Positions 42,241-51,879 of a stretch of 64,000 nt of DNA are shown one piece after another. How positions within the stretch are numbered: the first letter of the stretch is position 1; each line of letters opens with the position of its first letter. Made by a program: the position numbers and the translations under genes. The DNA is from Olsenella sp. An293 (GTDB lineage: Bacteria; Actinomycetota; Coriobacteriia; Coriobacteriales; Atopobiaceae): positions 1 through 64,000 of the forward strand of contig NZ_NFIT01000005.1 in NCBI RefSeq assembly GCF_002159495.1, written 5' to 3'. Under the pieces are notes generated by a model. The model was not told where the DNA came from, did no database searches, and saw nothing but the letters and a program-made list of their open reading frames with translations.

Positions 42241-44709
42241 CTAGGAACGGACCTCGCCGCCGGTGGACTTGCAGACCTTGGTCACGAGCTTCTCGTGGGC
42301 CTTCTCGACCTCCTCGGAGGTGAGGGTGCGGTCGGCCGCGCGATACGTGAGCGAGAAGGCCATGGACTTCTTGCCCGGGCCCACACGCTTCTCGTCACGA
42401 TAGACGTCAAAGAGGCGCACGTCGGAGAGGAGCTTGCCTCCGGCGGAGGTGATGCGCTGCATGAGGGTCTCGCAGGTCACAGACTCGTCGACCACGATGG
42501 CCAGGTCCACGTCCACGCCGGGAAGCGTGGGGATGTCCTGGTAGGGGCGCTGGTCCACGGCGAGGCGAAGCAGCGCCTCCTGGGAGAGCTCGAAGGCAAC
42601 GACCGGCACCTCGATGCCCATGGCCGCAAGACCGCGCGGGTGGACGTTGCCGACCCAGCCCACGATCTGTCCGCCACCGGCCACGACCTCGGCGGCGCGG
42701 CCGGGCTGCAGCCAGGGGTACTTCTCGGCGTCGGCGACCTTGAAGCGCACCTTGCTCACGCGCAGGGCGTCGAGGAGCTCCTCGACCACGCCCTTGGCGT
42801 CGAAGAAGTCATAGTCGGCGAAGCGCTGGTTCCAGGCGTCGTCGGCACGCTTGCCCGCCATCACGCCGCAGACGTAGCTCGGCTCGTCCGGCAGGCTCTT
42901 GTGCTCGTGGCCAAAGAAGACGCGGCCGATCTCGTAGAGCGCCACGTTGGAGACGCCGTGATCGAGGTTGTAGGCCACCGAGCGCAGCAGGCCCGGAAGC
43001 ATGTCGCGGCGCATCTCGGACTGCTCGGCCACGAGGGGGCGGATGATCTTCACGGGCACGCCGCGGCCGGTCTCGGGGATGCCCAGGCGAGAGAGGTCGT
43101 CAGGTGCGGCGAAGCAGTACGTGGAGGTCTCGGAGAGGCCACAGGCGCGCAGGACCTGGCCGATCTTGCGGACGCGACGCTGCTCGGGGGTGAGGCCGCC
43201 GGCGTGGTTTCTGGCGGAGGGGATGGTGGGCTCGATGTCGCCCTCGCCCCAGAGGCGCACGACCTCCTCGATGAGGTCGACCTCACGGGTGAGGTCGGGA
43301 CGGTTGGTGGGCGCGGTCACAGCGAGCGCGTCATCGCCGGACGCCTCCACCGCGCAGCCCAGGCGACGCAGGCGGGAGACCATGAAGTCCTCGGGGATGT
43401 CCGCCCCGCCGATCAGGCGCGCACGGCTCGGGCGCAGCGTGATCTGGGCGGGGGCATCGTCGGCCTCGCCCGGATAGACGTCGACGATGCCGGGGCAGAC
43501 CTCGGCGCCGCAGCACTCCTCGAAGAGGGCCGCCGCGATCTGGGCGACGTTGGCGCAGTTGGAGCCATCGACCTTGCGCTCGTAGCGGATGGAGGCCTCG
43601 CTCATGAGGTCGAGGTTGCGGGAGGTGCGAGAGGTGTGCCCGGCCGAGAAGTTCGCGCTCTCGAGAAGGACGTCGGTGGTGGCCTCGGTGATCTCGGAGT
43701 CGAGGCCGCCCATGACGCCGGCGAGGGCGATCGGGGTCACGCCGTCGTCGGTGATCAGGCACATGTCGGGCGTGAGGGCGCGCTCCTGGCCGTCAAGCGT
43801 CACGAGCTTCTCGCCGTCGCGCGCGGCGCGCACGACGATGTGGCGGCGACCGTCGCGCTCGGTAAGCGTCCCCAGGTCAAAGGCGTGAAGCGGCTGGCCG
43901 GTGAGGTACATCACGTAGTTGGTCACGTCCACGACGTTGTTGATCGAGCGTCCGCCCGCGGCGGCGACGCGCTGCGCGAGCCACTCCGGCGAGGGGCCAA
44001 TCTTGACGTTGCGGACCACGCGCGCGGTGTAGCGCGGGCAGAGCTCGGGGTCGTCAATCGTCACGTCGACGAGCTCGGCGGCGTCCGGCCCCTGCTCGGC
44101 CTTGACGGCGGGCAGCTCGATGTGGGTGTCCTCGTCGAGCATCGCGGCGACCTCGACGGCCATGCCGGTCATGGAGAGGCAGTCGGGGCGGTTGGGCGTG
44201 ATCTCGCAGTCGATCACGGTATCGGACATGCCGAGGTAGTCGGTGAAGTCCATGCCCACCGGCGCGTCCTCGGGAAGGATCATGATGCCCTCATGGTCGT
44301 CGCCCAGACCGAGCTCGCGGGCCGAGCAGTTCATGCCGCAGGACTCGACGCCGCGCAGCTTGCTCTTCTTGATCTTGAAGTCACCGGGCAGCACCGCGCC
44401 GATCATGGCGCACACGATGTGGTCGCCCTCGTTGAAGTTCTGGGCGCCGCAGACGATCTGCAGCGGGACGGGGTTGCCGTTCTCGTCCACGTTCTTGTCG
44501 CCCACCGAGACCTGGCAGAGCCACATGTGATCGGAGTCGGGGTGGGGCTTCTTGCTCACGACCTGGGCCGTGACCACGTGCTCGAGGTTGGCGCCGACCT
44601 TCTCCACGGCCTCGACCTCGGTGCCGGTGCGGGTGAACTCGGCCACGAGCTCGGCGGGGTCCGCCGGCACGTCGACCATGCTCTTGAGCCACTCATATGA
44701 GACGCGCAT
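42241..44709 (-). CDS. pheT: phenylalanyl-tRNA synthetase beta subunit
   Basis: An 822-residue subunit with an N-terminal EMAP/OB domain, B3/B4 editing domain, B5 domain, and a C-terminal anticodon-binding (FDX-ACB) domain (YPWLQPGRAAEVVAGG, then VFDVYR-type motifs: RLFDVYRDEKRVGPGKKSMA). With PheS it forms the heterotetramer that charges tRNA-Phe. The gap to pheS is 189 nt, longer than usual, and holds a large hairpin. Confidence 0.95.
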   Translation of the reverse strand: MRVSYEWLKSMVDVPADPAELVAEFTRTGTEVEAVEKVGANLEHVVTAQVVSKKPHPDSDHMWLCQVSVGDKNVDENGNPVPLQIVCGAQNFNEGDHIVCAMIGAVLPGDFKIKKSKLRGVESCGMNCSARELGLGDDHEGIMILPEDAPVGMDFTDYLGMSDTVIDCEITPNRPDCLSMTGMAVEVAAMLDEDTHIELPAVKAEQGPDAAELVDVTIDDPELCPRYTARVVRNVKIGPSPEWLAQRVAAAGGRSINNVVDVTNYVMYLTGQPLHAFDLGTLTERDGRRHIVVRAARDGEKLVTLDGQERALTPDMCLITDDGVTPIALAGVMGGLDSEITEATTDVLLESANFSAGHTSRTSRNLDLMSEASIRYERKVDGSNCANVAQIAAALFEECCGAEVCPGIVDVYPGEADDAPAQITLRPSRARLIGGADIPEDFMVSRLRRLGCAVEASGDDALAVTAPTNRPDLTREVDLIEEVVRLWGEGDIEPTIPSARNHAGGLTPEQRRVRKIGQVLRACGLSETSTYCFAAPDDLSRLGIPETGRGVPVKIIRPLVAEQSEMRRDMLPGLLRSVAYNLDHGVSNVALYEIGRVFFGHEHKSLPDEPSYVCGVMAGKRADDAWNQRFADYDFFDAKGVVEELLDALRVSKVRFKVADAEKYPWLQPGRAAEVVAGGGQIVGWVGNVHPRGLAAMGIEVPVVAFELSQEALLRLAVDQRPYQDIPTLPGVDVDLAIVVDESVTCETLMQRITSAGGKLLSDVRLFDVYRDEKRVGPGKKSMAFSLTYRAADRTLTSEEVEKAHEKLVTKVCKSTGGEVRS

Positions 44710-44810
44710 TTCTCTTCTCCTTTTCGCGCGATCAGTACAAATCTACCGAGAAGTACCTTGGGTTCCGGATTGGAATAACCTCCCAAGTCCGGCCTGAGGG
44801 TTTCACTGGT

Positions 44811-44885
44811 GCCCGAGATTGGCGCGAAAGCCGAGGCCGCACGCCTGACGTGCGGCGGCCGAAGGCTTGAGCGCCAAGATCGGGC
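44811..44885 (-). promoter_or_regulatory. long imperfect hairpin between pheS and pheT
   Basis: The outer arms GCCCGAGATTGGCGC and GCGCCAAGATCGGGC, then AAGCC/GGCTT and GGCCGCACG/CGTGCGGCC stems, fold into one hairpin of about 75 nt. A second small dyad with CCGGA/TCCGG lies just before pheT. They may set the PheS:PheT ratio by partial termination, processing or mRNA stability (inference). Confidence 0.55.
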
Positions 44886-44898
44886 GCCAGGGGAAGTC

Positions 44899-45978
44899 TC
44901 AGAACTGCGAGAGGAAGCGCATGTCGCCGGTCATGAGCATGCGCAGGTCGGGCAGGTCGTAGCGCAGGCAGGCGATGCGCTCGACGCCCATGCCAAAGGC
45001 AAATCCGGTGTACTTCTCGGAGTCGATGCCGCAGTACTCGAGAACGTTGGGGTCGACCATGCCGGCGCCCAGGATCTCGAGCCAGCCGGTGCCCTTGCAG
45101 AAGCGGCAGCCCTTGCCGCCGCAGACGCCGCAGGAGACGTCGACCTCGCAGGAGGGCTCGGTGAAGGGGAAGAAGTGCGGGCGATAGCGCGTAGCGCGGT
45201 CCTCGCCAAAGACCTGGCGCAGGAAGTAGTCCATGGTGCCCTTGAAGTCGCCGAAGGTGATGCCCTCATCGACGACGAGACCCTCGATCTGGGTGAACTG
45301 CGGCAGGTGGTTGGCGTCGGCCGTGTCGGGGCGGAAGACCGTGCCCGGGCAGATCATGTAGATGGGCGGCTTCTGACGCTCCATCACGTGCACCTGGACG
45401 CCGGAGGTCTGGGTGCGCAGGAGCACGTCCGACTCGCCCTGGACGTTGGTCTCCTCGGCGTGCAGCATGGTGCCCGGCGCATTGTCCACCACGTAGAAGG
45501 TGTCCTTGGCCGAACGGCTGGGGTGGTCCTCGGGGGCGTTGAGCGCGGTGAAGTTATACCAGGTGCTCTCCACGTAGGGGCCGTCCTCGACGGTGTAGCC
45601 CAGACCGCAGAAGATGTCCTCGACCTCCTCGCGGATCTGGGAGATGAGGTGCTGGGTGCCGTGGGAGAGGCGACGGCCCGGCAGCGTGACGTCACAGGCA
45701 TCAGCCGCCATCTTGCGCTCCATGAGCTCGCGGCCGAGCTCCTCCCTTCGGGCCTTGAGCGCGGCCTCGACGTTGCCGCGCACGGTGTTGGCGAGCTGGC
45801 CCATCGCGGGGCGCTCCTCCGGGGCGACCTTGCCCATCGAGCGCATGATCTGCGTGAGGGAGCCCTTCTTGCCCAGCACGCTCACGCGCAGGGCCTCGAG
45901 GGCCTCCATGCTCTCGGCGGCGGCGAGGCCCTCCGCCACCTGTGCCTCAATCGCCTTGAGGTCGTCGGACATCGACAT
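44899..45978 (-). CDS. pheS: phenylalanyl-tRNA synthetase alpha subunit
   Basis: A 359-residue class II synthetase subunit with an N-terminal coiled coil and a catalytic core: TQIEGLVVDEGITF, FFPFTEPSCEVDV and GFAFGMGVERIACLRYDLPDLR are motifs 2 and 3. An insert with CGVCGGKGCRFCKG forms a four-cysteine zinc-ribbon-like patch seen in some bacterial PheS. The start at 45978 has AAGGGA before the ATG. It is preceded by a T-box leader. Confidence 0.95.
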   Translation of the reverse strand: MSMSDDLKAIEAQVAEGLAAAESMEALEALRVSVLGKKGSLTQIMRSMGKVAPEERPAMGQLANTVRGNVEAALKARREELGRELMERKMAADACDVTLPGRRLSHGTQHLISQIREEVEDIFCGLGYTVEDGPYVESTWYNFTALNAPEDHPSRSAKDTFYVVDNAPGTMLHAEETNVQGESDVLLRTQTSGVQVHVMERQKPPIYMICPGTVFRPDTADANHLPQFTQIEGLVVDEGITFGDFKGTMDYFLRQVFGEDRATRYRPHFFPFTEPSCEVDVSCGVCGGKGCRFCKGTGWLEILGAGMVDPNVLEYCGIDSEKYTGFAFGMGVERIACLRYDLPDLRMLMTGDMRFLSQF

Positions 45979-46000
45979 AGCTTCTCGTCCCTTCTCTACT

Positions 46001-46295
46001 AAAAAACCGCCCTTACGGCAGCCGTGCTGCTGCCCAAGGACGGAATGATCCGCGGTACCACCTCGGTTGGCGCGCGGGTTTTCTCTCCCGAGCGCCCTCT
46101 CGTTTGCGCCCCGTGCCGTGGGGCTCCCGGCTTCCCTACTGACGATGAGAAGGGGCCGTCCCCTCTCGTCATGTTCAGGTCGCGGCTGGTGGAGTGAACT
46201 CCGGGCCTCTGCCTTGGAGGGGGCTCTCAGCCGGTGACCCCCATCTCTTGTCCGCTGGCAACGCGACGCCCAGACCTCTCCGTCATCGCCTAGCG
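46001..46295 (-). ncRNA. T-box riboswitch for phenylalanine (pheS leader)
   Basis: On the minus strand the T-box sequence GAGGTGGTACCGCGG (46050-46064) is followed by a terminator, CCGTCCTT...AAGGGCGG with inner GGCAGC/GCTGCC stem (46007-46043), and TTTTTT. A UUC triplet at 46196-46198 in GGAGTTCACTCC is the likely specifier for tRNA-Phe(GAA). Uncharged tRNA would base-pair with the T-box and prevent termination. Confidence 0.9.
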
Positions 46296-47594
46296 TCACA
46301 TGGTAGCACACATCTCTGCGCGCAGCGCGTCGAGCCAGGCGATGTAGGTGTTGGGATAGTGGTTCGCGAGCAGGTGGACGACGTCGATCTGGACGACCGC
46401 CCCGGCCAGCTCGACGAGTCCCGCGGGCGAGACGAGCTCGTCGAAGCTCTCCGCGCGCTCGCCGATGCTCTCCGCGAAGCGCTCCACCACCGCGCGGTCG
46501 CCCGCCTCCGCGGGGCTCTCGGTCCCCATGGACGCGAGGTAGGACTGCCCCATCGCCCCCTCGAGCTCCGAGAAGGACGCGTCGCCCTCGCCGGGCAGCC
46601 ACACGTCGCGACCGTAGCGCTCGTAGCCCCAGCTTGCCAGCGGCAGCTCCGGCACAAGGTCTGACGGATTGAGCACGTTGAAGATGTTGTCGTAGGCCGC
46701 CTCGCGCGCGTCATCCGACGAGGTGCAGTTGGGCGTCGCAAAGGTATAGGCTCGAACGTCTTTTGCCGTGGCGAGAGCGCCCACCGTGTCAGCGTAGCTC
46801 GCGAGCAGGTTGGCCACCGCGCCGCCCCGGCTGTGACCGCAGAAGAGATAGGTGCGCTCGACGCCCGGGTCGCTCTTGGCCGCGCGCTCCTCGAGGTCCG
46901 CCACGATCTCCTCTGCGGCGAGCGTGAACCCCAGGTGGTCGGGGTCGCCCTCGGCGCTCTCGATCTTGATGTTGGAGAGCCACTCGGATCCGTAGGAGCC
47001 ACGCACCACGACCACGCAGAGCTGCTTCTCGGCGCCCGTCTCGGACGAGCGGACGCGCTTGGTCGCCAGGGTGTAGGCCACCACGTCCGTGCCGTCGAGC
47101 ATGCCCAGCACCTCGTCGAGCACCTCGCTGCGGTAGCGGTAGGAGGCCGTGCACACCTCGTCGAAGCCTAGCTCCGCAAAGGCTTGCTCGGCGTAGGCGG
47201 GCGCGGTCGAACCCTGCTGATAGTAGGAGCTCTCGGCGTTGGCGACGGCCGAGAGCACGGCACAGGTGTGCGCGAGCTCGGGGTTGTAGGCGGTGGCGTC
47301 CTGGAAGAACCAGTCATCGTCCCAGGCAACCTCGGAGCTCACGCGGTGCCCCTCGGCCGAGAAGAGCGCGGCGTACTCGATCCGCGTCGTGAAGGCTCCC
47401 GTGCGGCGCTGGGCCTCGACGGCAGGCGCCGTGACGGCGTTGACGCCCGTGACGCGCTCGAGCCGGCGCGCGTGCAGCACGGCGGCGCCCGCAAGCGTGG
47501 CGCTGTCAAGCAGGGCAACGGTCACGAGCAGCACCAGCAGCAGGCTGCGCCTCCTGCGCCCTCTTGATCTGGGTCTGTCGACGCGTGGCCGCAT
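46296..47594 (-). CDS. secreted or membrane-anchored class 3 lipase
   Basis: About 432 residues. A basic N-terminus (RPRSRGRRRRS) precedes a membrane segment (LLLVLLVTVALLDSATLAGA), so it is exported or anchored. The lipase fold has the nucleophile elbow LFCGHSRGGAVANLL, an aspartate in NPSDLVPE and a histidine in LLANHYPNTYI. The start at 47594 has GGAGGTGA. Its stop is directly followed by the pheS T-box leader, so the leader's promoter may lie inside the lipase coding end. Confidence 0.8.
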   Translation of the reverse strand: MRPRVDRPRSRGRRRRSLLLVLLVTVALLDSATLAGAAVLHARRLERVTGVNAVTAPAVEAQRRTGAFTTRIEYAALFSAEGHRVSSEVAWDDDWFFQDATAYNPELAHTCAVLSAVANAESSYYQQGSTAPAYAEQAFAELGFDEVCTASYRYRSEVLDEVLGMLDGTDVVAYTLATKRVRSSETGAEKQLCVVVVRGSYGSEWLSNIKIESAEGDPDHLGFTLAAEEIVADLEERAAKSDPGVERTYLFCGHSRGGAVANLLASYADTVGALATAKDVRAYTFATPNCTSSDDAREAAYDNIFNVLNPSDLVPELPLASWGYERYGRDVWLPGEGDASFSELEGAMGQSYLASMGTESPAEAGDRAVVERFAESIGERAESFDELVSPAGLVELAGAVVQIDVVHLLANHYPNTYIAWLDALRAEMCATM

Positions 47595-47714
47595 GGTCAC
47601 CTCCGTCCGGGCCTTATAGCGATGATACCCGGGCAGCGGGCGTCGCCGGACGAGACGAGCCAACGTGACGAAAGCGTTAGGCGGGCGGAAGGGCGGTCCT
47701 TCTCGCCCGTGCCG

Positions 47715-48503
47715 CTACGCCAGCGCGAACTTCCAGATGTTGTACGCGTTGATGAGGATGATCAGCACCATGAGACCCATGAAGAGCTTGTCCACGGTCT
47801 TGTCGTCGATCTTGGCGTTGACCTTGCGGCCCACGATGCCGCCCAGGATGCCGCAGACCACCATCGCGGCGAGCAGCAGCAGGTCCACGCCCACGTAGCC
47901 CCCGGTGACGATGGAGCTCGCAGTGCTCGTGGCCTGCGAGAACAAGATGATGTAGAGCGAACTCGAGGCCGCACGCTTGGTGGCCATGGTGAAGAAGTAG
48001 AAGAGCACCACGAGGTTGATCGGGCCGCCGCCGATGCCGAGGAACGACGAGCACACGCCCAGCGCAAAGCCGATAGCCAGGCACGCCGCGGCGGACGTAA
48101 CGTTAAGGGTGGGGATCTTCTCCTTGTAGATGGTATAGACGAGCGTCCCCAGCGTGATGAGCAGGAGGAGCCCCGCCTGGACCGCGCCGGCGGTGTTGGG
48201 GTCGGGGAAGAGCCCTGCCACGATGGAGAAGAGCTCCTTGCCGGCAAGGCCGCCCACCGCGGCGCCGATCGCAAGCGGGGTGTCGGTCTTGGGGTCGATC
48301 GTGGAGGTGCCCGAGAGCTTGGCCTTGAGGACGGAGTAGAGCGTCATCGAGAGGACCGTGCAGCCCGAGAGGAAGTTGATCGTGGCCACGTCCGCCACGC
48401 CCGTGGCGTCGAGCACCGGCTTGATGATGATGCCGCCGCCGATGCCGCAGATGGCGCCCACCGTGCAGGCAAAGAAGCTGACGAGAAGAACGAGCACTTG
48501 CAT
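47715..48503 (-). CDS. TauE/SafE family sulfite/organosulfonate exporter-like permease
   Basis: A 262-residue membrane protein with about eight hydrophobic segments and two family repeats, CTVGAICGIGGGIIIKPVL and GVCSSFLGIGGGPINLVVL. The family moves sulfite, sulfoacetate or related anions. The start at 48503 has GAAAGG before it. It is monocistronic, with a strong terminator of the upstream operon just before it. Confidence 0.85.
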   Translation of the reverse strand: MQVLVLLVSFFACTVGAICGIGGGIIIKPVLDATGVADVATINFLSGCTVLSMTLYSVLKAKLSGTSTIDPKTDTPLAIGAAVGGLAGKELFSIVAGLFPDPNTAGAVQAGLLLLITLGTLVYTIYKEKIPTLNVTSAAACLAIGFALGVCSSFLGIGGGPINLVVLFYFFTMATKRAASSSLYIILFSQATSTASSIVTGGYVGVDLLLLAAMVVCGILGGIVGRKVNAKIDDKTVDKLFMGLMVLIILINAYNIWKFALA

Positions 48504-48585
48504 GGTTGACGACCTTTCTTCCTCATGGGTCACTGGCCCTGCGCGGGGGCAGTGACGGCTGCCCGGACGGCCTGTAGCGGCGGAC

Positions 48586-48627
48586 GGCCCCGGTTGTCGT
48601 CCTCCCTAGAGGATAGCAACCGGGGCC
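48586..48627 (-). terminator. terminator hairpin at the end of the bga/aga operon
   Basis: GGCCCCGGTTG and CAACCGGGGCC pair exactly, with an inner TCCTC/GAGGA stem across a symmetric 3-nt internal loop. It lies 30 nt past the SIS-domain gene's stop. Confidence 0.7.
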
Positions 48628-48656
48628 CGCGAGCGACAAGAACGCGCGATCGCCGC

Positions 48657-49370
48657 CTAGTACTCAGCCAGGCGCTCCTTGAACTGGTCGAGCAGGCGCT
48701 GGTTGAACTCCGGGCCGCCGTCCACGTTGGCGCTCATAAAGAGCGGCGGCTGCACGCCGCGCTCGAGCAGGATGTCGAGCGACTCCATGACGGCGCAGTC
48801 CAGCAGCAGGCAGCCCGTATAGAGCGAGGTGCCGCCCACCTTGGTGGGGATGCCCTCGATCGAAAGCGCCGCGTCGCCGAAGGAGGACTTGTTGTCCAGG
48901 ACCACGTCGGCGCACTGATAGAGGAGCTTGCCGGACTTGGCGCGCGAGGTGCCCGCGCGCGAGACCTCGAGCGCCGTCACGGCGATGACGGGCACGCCCG
49001 CCTCCTGCGCGTGCTGGGCGAGCTCGATGGGCAGCGGGTTGCGACCGGAGTTGGAGATCACCACGAGGCAGTCCTCGGGACGCAGGTCGAGCTTGAGCCA
49101 GAACTGGTCGCCCACGCCGTCGATCATCTCGTAGATGCCCCAGGCAGGCTCGCGGACCACCTTGGTCTGGATGTAGCCGCCCGCGCGCCCGCAGATCTCG
49201 AGCGCGTTGGCGTGGCTGTGTCCGGAGCCGAAGGCGCGGATGATGCCGCCGCGCTCGATGGTGTTGGCAAAGATGGTCGCGGCCTGGTGCAGGGCCTCCT
49301 CCTGACCGTCGAGGACGGTGTCAAGACGCCGCAGAACCTCGGCTTTGAAGCGCGCCGCGGAATCGCCCAT
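48657..49370 (-). CDS. SIS domain sugar-phosphate protein (UPF0309-like)
   Basis: About 237 residues with one SIS domain: FGSGHSHANALEICGRAGG binds a phosphosugar and VVISNSGRNPLPIELA is the second phosphate loop. The UPF0309 type is often found with amino-sugar genes and may act as an isomerase or sensor. The ATG at 49370 has GGGGAGG; a GTG two codons earlier is possible. It is the last gene of the bga/aga operon, 12 nt after the NagA-like gene. Confidence 0.75.
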   Translation of the reverse strand: MGDSAARFKAEVLRRLDTVLDGQEEALHQAATIFANTIERGGIIRAFGSGHSHANALEICGRAGGYIQTKVVREPAWGIYEMIDGVGDQFWLKLDLRPEDCLVVISNSGRNPLPIELAQHAQEAGVPVIAVTALEVSRAGTSRAKSGKLLYQCADVVLDNKSSFGDAALSIEGIPTKVGGTSLYTGCLLLDCAVMESLDILLERGVQPPLFMSANVDGGPEFNQRLLDQFKERLAEY

Positions 49371-49382
49371 CGTCACCCTCCC

Positions 49383-50549
49383 CTACTTGACCTCGACGCC
49401 GCCCACAAAGGCGGCGGCGAGGGTCATGTCGGCGTTGAAGATCGTGAGGTCGGCGTCACGGCCGGGCTTGATGAAGCCAAAGCGCTCCTCAATGTGAGCG
49501 GAGCGGGCGGCAACCTCGGAGGCCATGCGGATGGCCTGCTCGGCGGTCACGATCTGCCAATCCACCATGTTCTTGACGCCCTCGGCGAGCGTGAGCACCG
49601 AGCCCGCGATCGAGCCCGTGGTCCCGTCCTCGTTGAGGAGGTAGCACAGGCCGCCCTTCATGACCACGGGCAGGCCGCCGGACATATACTCGCCCTCGGG
49701 CATGCCGCCACAACCCAGGCAATCGGTGATCAGGACCGTGTGGTCCCAGCCCTTGGCGTCGACGAGCGCCTTGACGGCGCCGGGAACGACGTGACGGCCG
49801 TCGCAGATGATCTCGGCATAGGTGCCGTTGGTGGTCATCGCGGCGCCCACGACGCCCGGGTCGCGGTGATGCAGGCCGCGCTGACCGTTGTAGGTGTGCA
49901 CGAAGCAGCTTGCGCCGGCGTTGACAGCGGCGAGGGCCTCGTCGTAGGTGGCGTCGGAGTGGCCGATGGAGGTCACGACGTCGCGCTCGTCGAGGGCGGC
50001 GCAGTACTCGCACGCGCCGTCCTTCTCGGCGGCAAGCGCGCTCTTCACGATGCGGCCGCCGGCCTTCTCCTGCCACAGGTCAAAGGTCTCGACGCTCGGG
50101 TCGATGAGGTAGACCGGGTTCTGGGCGCCCACGTGCTTCATCGTGAAGAAGGGGCCCTCGAGGTAGATGCCGCCGATGCGCGCGCCCACGAAGTCCTCGC
50201 CACGGGACTCGTCGGCCTCGGCGATGGCGGCGCAGGAGTCGGCGATCTGGTCGACGGACTCGGTGAAGGTCGTGGGCAGCCAGCAGGTGGTGCCGCGACG
50301 GGCGAGCTCGACGCTCGAGGCGTTGATGCCGGCGGCCTCGCGGTCGGTGGTGGCGTGGTTATAGAAGCCGTGGATGTGCGTGTCCACGAGGCCCGGGCCC
50401 ACGATGCAGCCCGTGAAGTCACGAATCTCGCAGTCGGGGGCGTCGGCGGACCACATACCGAACTTCCCGTCGGTCACGGTGAGGTAGCCGCCCCGCATCG
50501 TGGTTCCCGGAAGCACGAAGCGGTCGGCCTTGATGGCAAAGGTGTCCAT
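49383..50549 (-). CDS. N-acetylhexosamine-6-phosphate deacetylase (NagA/AgaA-like)
   Basis: A 388-residue amidohydrolase, the second NagA homologue in the window. VDTHIHGFYNH, YLEGPFF, IGHSDATYDEA, HTYNG and ITDCLG supply metal and catalytic residues. Because it is encoded with AgaS and a galactosamine-type PTS, N-acetylgalactosamine-6-phosphate is the more likely substrate than GlcNAc-6-phosphate (inference). GGAGC lies before the ATG. Confidence 0.85.
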   Translation of the reverse strand: MDTFAIKADRFVLPGTTMRGGYLTVTDGKFGMWSADAPDCEIRDFTGCIVGPGLVDTHIHGFYNHATTDREAAGINASSVELARRGTTCWLPTTFTESVDQIADSCAAIAEADESRGEDFVGARIGGIYLEGPFFTMKHVGAQNPVYLIDPSVETFDLWQEKAGGRIVKSALAAEKDGACEYCAALDERDVVTSIGHSDATYDEALAAVNAGASCFVHTYNGQRGLHHRDPGVVGAAMTTNGTYAEIICDGRHVVPGAVKALVDAKGWDHTVLITDCLGCGGMPEGEYMSGGLPVVMKGGLCYLLNEDGTTGSIAGSVLTLAEGVKNMVDWQIVTAEQAIRMASEVAARSAHIEERFGFIKPGRDADLTIFNADMTLAAAFVGGVEVK

Positions 50550-50650
50550 GTCTGCTCCTTACGACAATTGTTTGCGGAGACGCCCGCCCGCAGGGTCATG
50601 CAGGCGGGCGCCGAATGTGCCTATGACGAGCTCGGAGAGCCTGTGCGACC

Positions 50651-51817
50651 TTACGCCTCGAACTCGTGGATCGTGACGCCCTTGACGACGCGGTTGACGG
50701 TGCCGGTGGGACTCGGCGTGTCGGGGGTGTTGCCCACGCGCACGGAGTTGAGCAGCGAGACCGTCTGCGCGACCATCACGAACGGCAGCGCGAGGTAGGC
50801 CTCGGGCAGCGCATCGTAGCCGTCGAAGGTGAACGACTCGCCCTCGAAGGCCGGCGCCACGTCCTGCTGGACGGCGATGGTCTTCTGCGCGATCTGGTCG
50901 CCGTTGATCTCGTTCAGGATGTCGAGGTCATACTGGCGGGTGTAGGCGTCGTTGTTCATGAAGACAAAGACGAGGGTCTTGTCGTCCACGAAGGACTTGG
51001 GCCCGTGACGGTAGCCCATCGAGCTGTCCCAGGAGGTGGCCACGAGGCCGTGGGCAAGCTCGAGGATCTTGAGCTGGCTCTCCTGGGCGAGGCCCACGAA
51101 GGAACCGGAGCCCAGGTAGGTCACGCGGTTGAAGTCGCCGGCGAGGAAGGCTGCGACCTCGCCCTCGCGCGCGACGACGGCCTCGCCCATCTTGGCGGCC
51201 TGCTCGACCCAGGCGCGCTTCTGCTCGAGGGAGGCCGCGTCAAAGACGAGCGTGGTGAGCAGCGTCATGCAGCTGTAGGAGCCGGTCATGGCAAAGCCCT
51301 TGTCGTTGGCGCGCGGGATGAGCAGCGTCAGGGCGTCGGGGTCGTCCGCCGACTCGACGGCGAGCTTGCCCTCGGGGGCGCAGGTGATGTTGAGGAACTT
51401 GACGTTTCTCACGAACTTCTTGGCCACCTGCACGGCGGCGAGGGACTCGGGGCTGTTGCCGGAGCGCGCGAAGGAGACGAGCAGCGTGGGCTCGTCCGGG
51501 TTCAGGAAGTCGCGCGGCGCGGAGACGATGTCGGTCGTGGCGACGGGCTTGAAGTCATAGAGCGAGACGTCGCCGGCGTGACGCAGGTACGGGCCCACGG
51601 TGTCGCCCACGTAGTCGGAGGTGCCGGCGCCGGTGAAGACGACGGACAGTCGGCCCTCGCCCATGGCGCGGGCGCTGGCGAGAAACGCCTCGATGGCGTC
51701 GAGGTTGTCCTCGTAGATCTTGAGGGTGTCGACCCAGAGCTCGGGCTGCTGGGCGATCTCTGCCGTGGTGATGTCGGCGCCCAGGGCCTTAAGCTCCTTC
51801 ACGCTCTTCTCAAACAT
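50651..51817 (-). CDS. agaS: AgaS-type galactosamine-6-phosphate deaminase/isomerase
   Basis: A 388-residue protein with two SIS domains (FTGAGTSDYVGDTVGPYL and VSFARSGNSPESLAAVQVA in the first; YLGSGSFVGLAQESQLKILE in the second). AgaS converts galactosamine-6-phosphate to tagatose-6-phosphate. MGYRHGPKSFV is typical. GAAAGGAA precedes the ATG. It follows the GntR gene in the operon and feeds a tagatose-phosphate pathway, consistent with the divergent PfkB kinase. Confidence 0.85.
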   Translation of the reverse strand: MFEKSVKELKALGADITTAEIAQQPELWVDTLKIYEDNLDAIEAFLASARAMGEGRLSVVFTGAGTSDYVGDTVGPYLRHAGDVSLYDFKPVATTDIVSAPRDFLNPDEPTLLVSFARSGNSPESLAAVQVAKKFVRNVKFLNITCAPEGKLAVESADDPDALTLLIPRANDKGFAMTGSYSCMTLLTTLVFDAASLEQKRAWVEQAAKMGEAVVAREGEVAAFLAGDFNRVTYLGSGSFVGLAQESQLKILELAHGLVATSWDSSMGYRHGPKSFVDDKTLVFVFMNNDAYTRQYDLDILNEINGDQIAQKTIAVQQDVAPAFEGESFTFDGYDALPEAYLALPFVMVAQTVSLLNSVRVGNTPDTPSPTGTVNRVVKGVTIHEFEA

Positions 51818-51879
51818 TGGCGGTTCCTTTCTTCGAACAGGGTGCGGAAGTCAACGAAACGGGACGCCCCATTTCGTCG

